DNA of 64,000 nt from Microlunatus sagamiharensis. Lineage in GTDB: Bacteria; Actinomycetota; Actinomycetes; Propionibacteriales; Propionibacteriaceae. Shown here piece after piece: positions 44,850-54,401 of this stretch. The DNA lies in assembly GCF_900105785.1 (NCBI RefSeq), contig NZ_LT629799.1, positions 2,294,001-2,358,000 on the forward strand, written 5' to 3'. Under the pieces are notes generated by a model, which was given only the letters and a program-made list of their open reading frames with translations, did no database searches and was not told where the DNA came from. Each line of letters opens with the position of its first letter. Position 1 is the first letter of the stretch. The position numbers were made by a program, and so were the translations under genes.

Positions 44850-46100
44850 ATGACCGTGCTCGACCGAGACACCTCCTCCCCCACCCCGTCCGGCGCCCCC
44901 TCCGGCGCGCCGTCCGGCCCAGGGGCCTTCGAGCCCCGGCTCCCCGCCGCCGTCCTGCTCGAGCTCCAGGAGCGGGTCCGGGCGCGCCTCGCCGCCGACG
45001 GGCTCGACGCCGTGGTCAGCGACGACCCCGAGGACGTCGCCTACCTCACCGGCTTCTTCCACCACCCGTGCGAGCGCCCGGTCGCGGTCTGGCTCGACAC
45101 CGACGGCGCCACCCTGCTGCTGCCCGAGCTCGAGCGCGAGCACGCCGAGGCGCAGCACGCGCAGGCCCGGCTGGCGGTCTACGGCGAGTTCCCCGGCGAG
45201 CGCTCGCCCTGGCTGGCCCTCGCCGACGCGGTCGGTCCCGCGGTGTCGGGCCTGACGGTCGGGCTCGGCCCGGCGATCAGCCAGCGCCGCTGGACGGGAC
45301 TGCGTACGGCGGTCCGCGTCGCCGACTGGGTGCCGACCGAGCTGCTCGGCGAGGTCCGCGCGGTCAAGCACCCCGCCGAGCTCGCGCTGCACCGCGAGGC
45401 GGCGCGCATCACCGACGTGATGCTGGACGCCGGTCTGGAGCTGGTCCGCGAGGGCCTGGCGAACGGTTCGCTGCCCAGCGAGGCCGAGCTCGCGAGCCAC
45501 GTCGGCAAGGTCGGCACCGCGACGATGTACGGCGAGCACGCCGACGTGGTCGTCGTGTCGCCGCTGGCCGGCGGGCTCGTCTACGCCGGCGCGAACAGCG
45601 CCCACCCGCACGGGCTGCCGTCGGCGTACCGGCTCCGGCCGGGCGACACGTTCATGCTGTCGCTGGGCTGCGCGGTCGGCGGACGCTTCGTCGAGGGCGA
45701 GCGGACCTACGTCCTCGGGCGGCCGACCGACGACCAGCGCCGCTACCACGACACCGTGCGCCGGGCCCAGGCGCTCGGCGCCCAGGTGCTGCGCCCCGGC
45801 GTGACCTGCGAGGAGGCCAACCGGCGCTGCCTCGCGGTGATCGAGGACGCCGGGCTCGGGCAGTTCCTACGGCACCGGCAGGGCCACGGCATCGGGCTCG
45901 GCATGCACGAGCCGCCCTGGCTCGCGCCCGGCGACGACACCCCGCTCGCCGCCGGCATGGTCGTCTCCAACGAGCCCGGCCTCTACGTGCCCGGCCACGC
46001 CGGCTACCGGATCAGCGACTCGATGCTCGTCACCGAGACCGGCGCCGAGCCGCTGACCAGCCACCCGCGCGACCTCGACAGCTGCGTGGTCGAGCTCTGA
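44850..46100 (+). CDS. M24-family (Xaa-Pro peptidase/creatinase-like) protein with altered metal site
   Basis: A 416-residue pita-bread-fold protein. The N-terminal domain runs to about residue 165 and the C-terminal domain contains HGIGLGMHE (His346) and SNEPGLY (Glu375). The metal Asp pair of true peptidases is replaced: the usual VDLG reads MLSLG (Ser271), and the second Asp sits in EGERTYVLG. The last Glu is Ser389 in YRISDSMLV. Creatinase and ectoine hydrolase-type members share the ERT feature and work without metals, so a non-peptide C-N hydrolase is likely. It lies 7 bp after the permease gene. Confidence 0.8.
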   Translation: MTVLDRDTSSPTPSGAPSGAPSGPGAFEPRLPAAVLLELQERVRARLAADGLDAVVSDDPEDVAYLTGFFHHPCERPVAVWLDTDGATLLLPELEREHAEAQHAQARLAVYGEFPGERSPWLALADAVGPAVSGLTVGLGPAISQRRWTGLRTAVRVADWVPTELLGEVRAVKHPAELALHREAARITDVMLDAGLELVREGLANGSLPSEAELASHVGKVGTATMYGEHADVVVVSPLAGGLVYAGANSAHPHGLPSAYRLRPGDTFMLSLGCAVGGRFVEGERTYVLGRPTDDQRRYHDTVRRAQALGAQVLRPGVTCEEANRRCLAVIEDAGLGQFLRHRQGHGIGLGMHEPPWLAPGDDTPLAAGMVVSNEPGLYVPGHAGYRISDSMLVTETGAEPLTSHPRDLDSCVVEL

Positions 46101-46143
46101 GCTCGACCACCCCTTCCCCGCACCCCGAGAAGTGAGGACACCC

Positions 46144-47055
46144 ATGACCCAGCACGCCGCCACGCCCGCCGCCGTCGACACCACCGCCGAGTTCACCGCC
46201 GCCGGCGACGGCGCCCAGATGGTCGAGATCAACGGCAACCGGCTGGCGGTCGAGGTAGTCGGGCCCGAGGGGGCTCCGGTCGTCCTGACCCACCACGGCG
46301 CGCCCGGCCTCGGCTCGCGCGCCGAGCCGCGCGCCTCCTTCGGCCGCCTCGCAGACCGCTACCGCGTCGTCGTCTTCGACGCCCGCGGCTCGGGCAGCAG
46401 CGAGGGGAAGCAGCCGTACACGCACGAGCAGTGGGCCGCCGACCTCGACGGCCTGCGCGCGTGGGCCGGCGCGGAGAAGGTGTGCATCGCCGGCGGCTCG
46501 TACGGCGGGTTCATGGCGATGGAGTACGCGATCCGCTACCCCGAGCGCGTGGCGGCGATGGTGCTGCGCGACACCGCGCCCGACAACGGCCACTCCGCGC
46601 TGGCGCGCGAGAACGCGCTGGCCTCGGACCGCGTCGAGGTCGACATGGAGATGTTCGACCGGATCGACGAGGGGCGCGTGCGCGACGACGACGACCTGCG
46701 CGCCTGCTGGCGCGAGATCCTCCCCCTCTACGACTTCCACTACGACCCCGACGCGGTCGAGCGCAAGGTCGCCGCGACGCCGTACCGCTACGAGGCCCAC
46801 AACTTCGCCTTCGCCCACAACCTCCCGGGCTGGGACATCAGCGAGCAGCTCCGCGGCGTCCGGGTGCCCACGCTGGTGACGGTCGGGCGCACGGACTGGA
46901 TCACGCCGGTCAAGTGCAGTGAGAAGATCACCTCGCTCATGCCCGACGCCCGCCTGGTCGTCTTCGAGCACTCGGGTCACTCACCCCAGATCGAGGAGGC
47001 GGACGCGTGGACGGCGACGGTGCGGGCGTTCCTCGACGAGGTGTACCCGGCGTAG
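46144..47055 (+). CDS. Alpha/beta hydrolase (prolyl iminopeptidase-like)
   Basis: A 303-residue hydrolase. The nucleophile elbow is AGGSYGGFMAMEYA, the acid is in VGRTDWITP and the His is in EHSGHSPQIEE. HHGAPGLGSRAEPR is the oxyanion region. It lacks a signal, so it acts in the cytoplasm after the M24 protein. ATG 46144 has GAGG upstream. Its stop overlaps the regulator start (TAGTG). Confidence 0.86.
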   Translation: MTQHAATPAAVDTTAEFTAAGDGAQMVEINGNRLAVEVVGPEGAPVVLTHHGAPGLGSRAEPRASFGRLADRYRVVVFDARGSGSSEGKQPYTHEQWAADLDGLRAWAGAEKVCIAGGSYGGFMAMEYAIRYPERVAAMVLRDTAPDNGHSALARENALASDRVEVDMEMFDRIDEGRVRDDDDLRACWREILPLYDFHYDPDAVERKVAATPYRYEAHNFAFAHNLPGWDISEQLRGVRVPTLVTVGRTDWITPVKCSEKITSLMPDARLVVFEHSGHSPQIEEADAWTATVRAFLDEVYPA

Positions 47056-48134
47056 TGCCGGCCGCGCGTCCCCTCGACGGGCTCACCGACCTCGACCGGC
47101 GGATCATCGTCGCGCTCCAGCGCGACGGCCGGGCGAGCTGGACCTCGATCGCCGAGCTCGTGGGCTCGTCCGCCCCGACGGTGGTGCGCCGCGGCCAGCA
47201 GCTGCTGGCCAGCGGCGTCGTCAGCGTCACGGTCCAGCCGGCGATCGGCAGCCTCGGGCCCACCGACCTCTTCCTCACCCGGATCAACTGCCGGCCCGGG
47301 CGGCAGCGGGAGGTCGCCGAACGCCTGGCCGCCTGGTCCGACGTGCGCTTCCTGTCCGTCGTGTCCGGGCGCTACGACATCGTCGCCGAGATCGCGGTCC
47401 GCGGCGGCGCGGCGCACTACTCGGCCCTGATCTCCCCGCTGCAGCAGACCGAGGGCGTGGAGCGCTGGCGCAGCGACCTGCTCCTGCACGTCTACAAGGT
47501 CGGCCACGACTGGTCGCGGCAGCTCTTCGCCTCCGAGCTGGCCCCGAGACCCGTCGACGGGACCGACCCCGACGTGCCGGCCTGGACGCCTGACGCGGAC
47601 GGCGAACCGCCGGCCTGCGCACCGACCCACTTCGACGACGTCGACCGCCAGATCATCGACGTGCTCGCCGGCGACGGGCGCGCGACGTTCCAGAAGGTCG
47701 GCGCCGACGTGGGGCTCAACGAGAGCAGCGTGCGCCGGCGCTTCGAGCGGCTGCGCTCGCAGGGCTGCGTCGACGTGCTGACCCTCGTCCCCGCCGCCGC
47801 GCTGGGGATGGGCGCGGAGACGCTGATCACCGTGCGCGTACGCCCGGGGCGGCTCGCGCAGGTCGCGGCCGCGCTCGCCGCCCACAGCGCGGTGCGCTAC
47901 GTGGCGGCGCTGCTCGACGACTCCTCGCTGCTGTGCGAGGTCATCGCCGGCTCCAACGAGAGCCTGTGGCACTTCGTGAACGACACCCTCGCCACGCTCG
48001 ACGGGGTGCAGGGCTGGGACGCGTCGATGGAGCTGCTGCAGCTCAAGCGCGGCTTCACCGAGACGCCGTGGTGGCGCGACCAGGTCGTCGAGGAGACGCC
48101 GGCCCCGGTGCGCGACAGCCGGACGGCCTCCTGA
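47055..48134 (+). CDS. Tandem Lrp/AsnC-family regulator
   Basis: A 359-residue protein made of two Lrp units. Each has a helix-turn-helix (SSAPTVVRRGQQLLASG and LNESSVRRRFERLRSQG) and a RAM ligand domain (DLFLTRINCRPGRQREVAER and TLITVRVRPGRLAQVAAALA). Single Lrp proteins have about 150 residues and dimerise, whereas here one chain holds both halves. It is the last gene of the peptide-type operon and is the natural candidate for its control, by analogy with other Lrp proteins that bind amino acids. GTG 47055 is set by the stop overlap. Confidence 0.87.
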   Translation: MPAARPLDGLTDLDRRIIVALQRDGRASWTSIAELVGSSAPTVVRRGQQLLASGVVSVTVQPAIGSLGPTDLFLTRINCRPGRQREVAERLAAWSDVRFLSVVSGRYDIVAEIAVRGGAAHYSALISPLQQTEGVERWRSDLLLHVYKVGHDWSRQLFASELAPRPVDGTDPDVPAWTPDADGEPPACAPTHFDDVDRQIIDVLAGDGRATFQKVGADVGLNESSVRRRFERLRSQGCVDVLTLVPAAALGMGAETLITVRVRPGRLAQVAAALAAHSAVRYVAALLDDSSLLCEVIAGSNESLWHFVNDTLATLDGVQGWDASMELLQLKRGFTETPWWRDQVVEETPAPVRDSRTAS

Positions 48135-48187
48135 CCGGGGCGAGTCCACCAGGGGGTAATTCCCGCCTCACGGGCGCAGCCGCTCGA

Positions 48188-48193
48188 TAGGTT
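48188..48193 (+). promoter_or_regulatory. -10 box (TAGGTT) before a small leaderless ORF
   Basis: TAGGTT is followed by 6 nt and GTG at 48200, the same layout as dnaG. Confidence 0.4.
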
Positions 48194-48199
48194 GCGCGG

Positions 48200-48244
48200 G
48201 TGAGGCTCCGCGCACCGTCCGACCGGGTCGACCCGTGGCGCTGA
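48200..48244 (+). CDS. Candidate 14-codon leaderless upstream ORF
   Basis: GTG 48200 to TGA 48242-48244 encodes 14 residues rich in Arg (VRLRAPSDRVDPWR). Its end overlaps the GTG of the YczE-like gene at 48235, so its translation may feed ribosomes to the next gene. The peptide itself is unlikely to be functional. Confidence 0.35.
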   Translation: MRLRAPSDRVDPWR

Positions 48245-48846
48245 GCCGCAGCCGGCTGTCCGACCGACCCGTCGCCCGCAGCGCGCGGCTGCTCGCCGGG
48301 CTCGTGCTCTTCGGGCTCTCGCTGGCCTTCCTGGTCCGCGCCCGGCTCGGGCTCGACCCCTGGACCGTCTTCGGCGACGGCCTGTCGACGCGGCTGCACC
48401 TCAGCCTGGGCACCGTCACCGTCCTGACGTCGCTGGTCGTGCTGCTGCTCTGGATCCCGCTGCGGCAGCGCCCCGGGCTCGGCACGGTGGCGAACGCCTT
48501 CGTCGTCGGCCCGGTGCTCGACCTCGGGGTCGCCCTGCTGCCGGACGCCGGCCCGGTCGCCGTCCAGGTGCTGTTCCTGGTCCTGGCCCTGGCCTGCGTC
48601 TCGGTGGGCACCGGGCTCTACGTCGGCGTCGGCTGGGGACCCGGCCCGCGCGACGGGCTGATGACCGGCCTGAACCGCCTCGGCCTGCCGATCTACCTCG
48701 CCCGGATGCTCATCGAGGGCTCGGTGCTGCTCGTGGGCTGGCTGCTCGGCGGCACGGTCGGCGTCGCGACGGTGGTCTACGCCCTCGCCGTCGGGCCGCT
48801 CGTGGGCCGCGCACTCCCCCGCCTCACCCTGCCGCCGTCGCGCTGA
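48235..48846 (+). CDS. YczE/YyaS-like membrane protein
   Basis: A 203-residue protein with about five hydrophobic helices and the family's features: ARLGLDPWTVFGDGLSTRL near the first helix, TVANAFVVGPVLDLGV, and VGVGWGPGPRDGLMTGLNRL. Function is unknown; related proteins are poorly characterised. There is no ribosome site; the overlap with the upstream ORF may explain initiation. It is convergent with era. Confidence 0.8.
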   Translation: MALSRSRLSDRPVARSARLLAGLVLFGLSLAFLVRARLGLDPWTVFGDGLSTRLHLSLGTVTVLTSLVVLLLWIPLRQRPGLGTVANAFVVGPVLDLGVALLPDAGPVAVQVLFLVLALACVSVGTGLYVGVGWGPGPRDGLMTGLNRLGLPIYLARMLIEGSVLLVGWLLGGTVGVATVVYALAVGPLVGRALPRLTLPPSR

Positions 48847-48853
48847 GCCGACA

Positions 48854-48896
48854 GCGGGTGAGTTCCTGCACCGTGACGGTGCACGAACTCACCCGC
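48854..48896. terminator. Bidirectional terminator hairpin
   Basis: GCGGGTGAGTTC (48854-48865) pairs with GAACTCACCCGC (48885-48896). Inside, TGCACCGT pairs with ACGGTGCA around a 1-nt loop. It is a nearly perfect 20-bp stem between convergent genes. Confidence 0.75.
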
Positions 48897-48911
48897 AGAC
48901 GGCAGGAGGCG

Positions 48912-49856
48912 TCAGAATCCCAGGCGGTTGAGGTGCTTGGGGTTGCGCTGCCACTCCTTGAGGACCTTGACGCGCAGATCGAGGTAGACGGGGGTGCCGA
49001 GGAGGGCCTCGATCTGGCGGCGCGACTTCTCGCCGAGGGCGCGCAGGCGCTCCCCGCGGTGCCCGATGATGATGCCCTTCTGCGAGTCGCGCTCGACGAT
49101 CAGCGAGGCGAAGACGTCGAGCAGCGGCCGGTCCTCCGGGCGCCCCTCGCGCAGGCCCATCTCCTCGACCGCGACGGTGATCGAGTGCGGGAGCTCGTCG
49201 CGCACGTCCTCGAGGACGGACTCGCGGATCAGCTCGGCGACCAGGGTCTCCTCGGGCTCGTCGGTGATCACGCCCTCGGGGTAGAGCGGCGGGCCCTCGG
49301 GCAGCCGGTCGACGAGGGTTCCGGCGAGGACGTCGAGCTGGTCGTCGGTCACCGACGAGACCGGGACGATGTCGGTCCAGGTGATGCCCAGCTTCTCCTC
49401 GAGCGCCTGGATGGCCATCAGGTGCTCGGCCATCCGGGTCGGGCCGACGAGGTCGGACTTGGTCGCGACGGCGACGAGCGGCGGCGTCCGCGGGAGCTTG
49501 GCCAGCTCGCCCACGAGGTAGGTGTCGCCGGGCCCGATCCGTTGGTCGGCCGGCAGGCAGACGCCGACCACGTCGACCTCGGTCCACGTGCCGCGGACGA
49601 GGTCGTTCAGCCGCTCGCCCAGCAGCGTCCGCGGCCGGTGCAGCCCGGGGGTGTCGATCAGCACGAGCTGGGCGTCGGGGCGGTTGACGATGCCCCGGAT
49701 CGCGTGGCGCGTGGTCTGCGGCTTGGCCGACGCGATGGCGACCTTGCTGCCGACGAGCGCGTTGGTCAGCGTCGACTTGCCCGCGTTGGGGCGGCCGACG
49801 AAGCAGGCGAAGCCGGAGCGGTGCCCCGCAGGGATCTCGCGGGGCTCGGCGGTCAC
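48912..49856 (-). CDS. era: GTPase Era
   Basis: A 314-residue ribosome-assembly GTPase. G1 is GRPNAGKST, G3 is DTPGLH and G4 is TKSD. The C-terminal KH domain has GHRGERLRALGEKSRRQI, which binds the 16S rRNA 3' end. It overlaps the upstream gene by 4 nt and ends the operon phoH-ybeY-corC-like-cdd-like-era. Confidence 0.96.
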   Translation of the reverse strand: MTAEPREIPAGHRSGFACFVGRPNAGKSTLTNALVGSKVAIASAKPQTTRHAIRGIVNRPDAQLVLIDTPGLHRPRTLLGERLNDLVRGTWTEVDVVGVCLPADQRIGPGDTYLVGELAKLPRTPPLVAVATKSDLVGPTRMAEHLMAIQALEEKLGITWTDIVPVSSVTDDQLDVLAGTLVDRLPEGPPLYPEGVITDEPEETLVAELIRESVLEDVRDELPHSITVAVEEMGLREGRPEDRPLLDVFASLIVERDSQKGIIIGHRGERLRALGEKSRRQIEALLGTPVYLDLRVKVLKEWQRNPKHLNRLGF

Positions 49857-50233
49857 GTGAGCACCCGGCCGCGGACGACGCCGCGGGGGTCGACGGCCCA
49901 GAGGGCCACGCCCTCGCCGGCGAGGTCGCGGACCACGTCGAGGTCGGTGTCCAGGGCGTACGGGTCGGGCTCGTCCGCCGTCGACAGGGCCACGGCCTCG
50001 ATCCCCTCCGCGCCGGAGGAGACGGCCATCGCGACCGCCACCGCCACGGCGGACAGGGACAGGTGCGCGAGCGCGACGCTCGTGGCGGCGTACGTGCGGC
50101 CGTCGGTGTCGCGGACGCAGGCGCCCTGCGCGGCCGACGTGCGGGCCAGCGCGCTGCGGGCGAGGATGATGATCTTGATGTCCTCCGGGTCGGAGGGCGC
50201 CTCGGCCCCTGGGGTGGTGCTGTCGGCGCTCAC
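49853..50233 (-). CDS. Cytidine deaminase-like protein lacking the catalytic motif
   Basis: A 126-residue protein matching the fold expected of cytidine deaminase (ARTSAAQGACVRDTDGRTYA, then LSLSAVAVAVAMAVSSGAEG). It has neither the His/Cys-Ala-Glu nor the Pro-Cys-x-x-Cys zinc motif, so it is probably not an active deaminase. Such degenerate copies sit between era and the CBS-domain gene in other actinobacteria. GTG 50233 overlaps the previous stop. Confidence 0.7.
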   Translation of the reverse strand: MSADSTTPGAEAPSDPEDIKIIILARSALARTSAAQGACVRDTDGRTYAATSVALAHLSLSAVAVAVAMAVSSGAEGIEAVALSTADEPDPYALDTDLDVVRDLAGEGVALWAVDPRGVVRGRVLT

Positions 50234-51555
50234 GCCATCGACTCCTCGCGCGTCTCGGTCTCGACCTCGGCGGCCGGGTCGGCCTCGGGGTCCTTCTGCC
50301 GGGTGACCAGCACCGTACCGATGCGGTTGCGGCGCCCGGTCGAGCGCTCGGCCACCAGCTCGAGGCCGGCGTGCTCGACCACCGAGCCGGGGATCGGCAC
50401 CTTGTTCAGCTGCTTGGCCATCAGGCCGCCGACGGTCTCGACGTCCTCGTCGTCGAGCTCGAGCCCGTAGAGCTCGCCGAGCTCGTCGAGCGGGAGCCGC
50501 GAGGAGATCCGGTAGCTGTCCTCGCCGAGCGGCGTGACGTCGGTGGGCTCCTCGTCGTACTCGTCGGTGATCTCCCCGACGATCTCCTCGAGGATGTCCT
50601 CGATGGTCGCCATCCCCGCGGTGCCGCCGAACTCGTCGACGACGACCACGAGGTGCACCCGCTTGAGCTGCATCTCCTTCAGCAGCTCGTCGACGGGCTT
50701 GGAGTCCGGGCACCAGGAAACGGGCCGCATCATCGACCCGACGCGCTCCTTGGACTGGGCGTCCGGGGCGTCGTAGGTCCGCTTGATGACGTCCTTGAGG
50801 TAGAGGATCCCGACGACGTCGTCGAGCCCGTCGCGGATGACCGGGATGCGGCTGAAGCCGGAGCGCAGGCACAGCGAGACCGCCTGGCGCAGGGTCTTGT
50901 GCTCCTCGACGAAGACCATGTCGGTGCGCGGCACCATGACCTCGCGCACGATCGTGTTGCCGAGGTCGAAGACGGAGTGGATCATCCGGCGCTCGCCGGA
51001 GTCGATGACCGCGCTCGTCTCGGCCAGGTCGACCAGCTCGCGCAGCTCGGCCTCGGTCGAGAAGGGCCCGTCGACGAAGCCCTTGCCCGGCGTGAGCGCG
51101 TTGCCGATCATGATCAGCAGCCGCGGCAGCGGGCCGAGCACGGTCGTGAGCAGCCGCAGCGGCCCGGCCGCGGCCAGCGACACCGAGTCCGCGTGCTGGC
51201 GGCCGAGCGTGCGGGGCGCGACACCCCAGAAGACGAACGAGATGACGATCATCGACCCGGCCGCGATGAGACCGGCCTCCCAGGTGACGCTGATGTTGGT
51301 GAACACCACGATCGCCACCAGCACGGTCGCCGAGATCTCGAGGACCGTCCGGACGAACAGCGCGGTGTTCAGGTAGGCGGGCGGGTCGTCGGCGAGCTTG
51401 CGCAGCCGGGCCGCCCCGGGGCGGCCCTCCTCGCAGAGCCGGTCGGCGCGGGCCTTGGAGATCGAGCTGAGCGCAGCCTCCGACGCCGCCAGGAGGGCGG
51501 CGAGGACGACCAGCACCAGGGCGACCGCGAGCTGGCCCCAGTCGTGGCTGGTCAT
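50230..51555 (-). CDS. CNNM/CorC-type membrane protein with CBS pair
   Basis: A 441-residue protein. Three to four N-terminal helices form the DUF21 transport domain (ALLAASEAALSSISKARADR). Two CBS domains follow (VMVPRTDMVFVEEHKTLRQA, then MRPVSWCPDSKPVDELLKEM), and then the C-terminal CorC_HlyC domain (EVETVGGLMAKQLNKVPIPG). It is related to magnesium/cobalt efflux proteins; ion specificity is not proven. The GTG/ATG overlaps keep it in the ybeY-era operon. Confidence 0.9.
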   Translation of the reverse strand: MTSHDWGQLAVALVLVVLAALLAASEAALSSISKARADRLCEEGRPGAARLRKLADDPPAYLNTALFVRTVLEISATVLVAIVVFTNISVTWEAGLIAAGSMIVISFVFWGVAPRTLGRQHADSVSLAAAGPLRLLTTVLGPLPRLLIMIGNALTPGKGFVDGPFSTEAELRELVDLAETSAVIDSGERRMIHSVFDLGNTIVREVMVPRTDMVFVEEHKTLRQAVSLCLRSGFSRIPVIRDGLDDVVGILYLKDVIKRTYDAPDAQSKERVGSMMRPVSWCPDSKPVDELLKEMQLKRVHLVVVVDEFGGTAGMATIEDILEEIVGEITDEYDEEPTDVTPLGEDSYRISSRLPLDELGELYGLELDDEDVETVGGLMAKQLNKVPIPGSVVEHAGLELVAERSTGRRNRIGTVLVTRQKDPEADPAAEVETETREESMA

Positions 51556-52040
51556 CGCGCCGCGACCGTCCGCTCGGGCCGGTCCGGCCGTTCGCGGTCC
51601 CAGGCGGCGAGGACCTCGTCCTTCAGGCCGAACATCTCGGCCTTCTCCGCCTCGTCGGCGTGGTCGTAGCCGAGCAGGTGCAGCAGCCCGTGCACCAGCA
51701 GGTACTCGGCCTCCTGCTGCGCGGTCCGGCCGTGCTCGCGCGCCTGGGCGTCGGTGACGGCCGGGCAGAGCACGATGTCGCCGAGCATCCCCAGCGGGGT
51801 CTCGTCCTCGTCGTCGTCGGGCGGGCGGAGCTCGTCCATCGGAAAGCTGAGGACGTCCGTCGGCCCCGGCTCGCCCATGTACTTCTCGTGGTAGGCGCTC
51901 ATGGTCGCCTCGTCGACGAGCAGGATCGACAGCTCGGCCTGGGGGTGGATGCGCAGCTGGTCCAGCGCGAAGGTCGCGAGCCGGACCAGGCCCGTACTGT
52001 CGGCCTCCAGACCGGACTCGTTGTTGATGTCGACTGTCAC
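51552..52040 (-). CDS. ybeY: Endoribonuclease YbeY
   Basis: A 162-residue zinc-dependent RNase for rRNA maturation. The H-x3-H-x5-H metal motif is VHGLLHLLGYDH, with an upstream TDVLSFPMDE segment typical of the family. It is 25 bp downstream of phoH, as in most actinobacteria. Confidence 0.95.
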   Translation of the reverse strand: MTVDINNESGLEADSTGLVRLATFALDQLRIHPQAELSILLVDEATMSAYHEKYMGEPGPTDVLSFPMDELRPPDDDEDETPLGMLGDIVLCPAVTDAQAREHGRTAQQEAEYLLVHGLLHLLGYDHADEAEKAEMFGLKDEVLAAWDRERPDRPERTVAAR

Positions 52041-52065
52041 TGATCTACCTGCAGCTCTCGTCGCG

Positions 52066-53145
<1,080 letters not shown>

Positions 53146-53205
53146 CTCTGACCTGCTCAGGAGGGTCCTCACCTGGGTGCTGCGTGCCGTCGTGGCACTT
53201 GACCT

Positions 53206-53217
53206 GCTCATTCTAGT
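53206..53217 (-). promoter_or_regulatory. -10-like box (TAGAAT) upstream of phoH
   Basis: CTAGAATGAG on the minus strand lies about 65 bp upstream of the phoH ATG. A pair of GAGCAGGTCA repeats around the start region is of unknown meaning. Confidence 0.4.
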
Positions 53218-53308
53218 GAGTCCGGCCAGCGCGGCACAGGGAGAAAGCCGGTCAGCCGCCGCGGACGCGCGACCCCAGCACGGCTGAAGCACGACTCGGA
53301 TCAACTTT

Positions 53309-53345
53309 TCGCCCTCTGAGCACCGCTGCGGTGCTCAGAGGGCGA
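53309..53345. terminator. Perfect 18-bp hairpin after the prolyl aminopeptidase gene
   Basis: TCGCCCTCTGAGCACCGC (53309-53326) pairs with GCGGTGCTCAGAGGGCGA (53328-53345) around a 1-nt loop. It lies between the stop of the aminopeptidase gene and the phoH upstream region, both on the minus strand. Confidence 0.7.
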
Positions 53346-53365
53346 GAAGTTCGCCGTGGGTCTGG

Positions 53366-54394
53366 CTAGCGGTCGGCGAACCTGTCCGCCGCCGCCACCA
53401 GGGCCGCCGTGATCTCGGGCTCGGTCCAGGCGTGGCCGGCGTGCGGGGCCACGACGAGCTCGGCCTGCGGCCAGGCGCGGTGCAGGTCAAAGGCTGTGAC
53501 CGCCGGCGTGCAGAGGTCGTAGCGCCCCTGGACGATCACGCCCGGGATGTCGGCGAGCCGACCGGCGTCCGCGATCAGCTGGCCCTCGCCCTCGGCCGTG
53601 GTCGAGAACCACCCGTCGTGGACGAAGTAGTCGTTCTCGATCCGCGCGAAGGCCAGCGCGTACGCCGGGTCGGCGAACTGCGCCACCAGCTCGGGGTCGG
53701 GCACGAGCGTGATCGCGGCCGCCTCGTACGACGCCCAGGCCACCGCGGCCGGCCCGTGCACCGCGGGGTCGGGGTCGAAGAGCAGCTCGTGGTACGCCGC
53801 GATGGGGTCGCCCACCACCGTCCCGCCCGGCGAGAGCGACACCAGGCCGCGCTCCAGGAGCGGGGCGAGGTAGCCGGCGTACAGGTCGGGCACCAGCTGG
53901 CCCGCACCGCCGCCGTAGAAGAAGTCGAGCTCGCTGCGGCGCAGCGTGAAGATGCCGCGCAGCACCAGCTCGGTCACCCGCTCGGGGTGCGTCTCGGCGT
54001 ACGCCAGCGCCAGCGCGCTGCCCCACGAGCCGCCGAACACCTGCCAGCGCTCGATCCCCCGGGCCTCGCGCAGCCGCTCGATGTCGTCGACGAGGTGCCA
54101 GGTGGTGTTGAGCGCGGGGTCGTACGCCTCGGTGCTGGCGTGCGGTTCGCTGCGACCGCAGCCGCGCTGGTCGAACAGCACCACGCGGTAGCGCTCGGGG
54201 TCGAAGAGCCGCCGCACGCCGGGCGAGACGCCCCCGCCGGGCCCGCCGTGCAGGAACACGACGGGCTTGCCCTGGGGGTTGCCGCACTCCTCCCACCACA
54301 CCCGCTGGCCGTCGCCGACGTCGAGGTGGCCCGACGCGTACGGCTCGACCGGCGGGTGGAGCGGGCCCTGCCCCTGCGTCTGCAGAGCGCTCAC
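53366..54394 (-). CDS. pip: Prolyl aminopeptidase
   Basis: A 342-residue alpha/beta hydrolase removing N-terminal proline. It has HGGPGGGVSPGVRRLFDPER at the oxyanion region, FDQRGCGRSEPH, the nucleophile elbow VFGGSWGSALALAYA, the acid in VQGRYDLCTP and the His in APHAGHAW. The length matches the family. Confidence 0.93.
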   Translation of the reverse strand: MSALQTQGQGPLHPPVEPYASGHLDVGDGQRVWWEECGNPQGKPVVFLHGGPGGGVSPGVRRLFDPERYRVVLFDQRGCGRSEPHASTEAYDPALNTTWHLVDDIERLREARGIERWQVFGGSWGSALALAYAETHPERVTELVLRGIFTLRRSELDFFYGGGAGQLVPDLYAGYLAPLLERGLVSLSPGGTVVGDPIAAYHELLFDPDPAVHGPAAVAWASYEAAAITLVPDPELVAQFADPAYALAFARIENDYFVHDGWFSTTAEGEGQLIADAGRLADIPGVIVQGRYDLCTPAVTAFDLHRAWPQAELVVAPHAGHAWTEPEITAALVAAADRFADR

Positions 54395-54401
54395 TCAGCG
54401 C

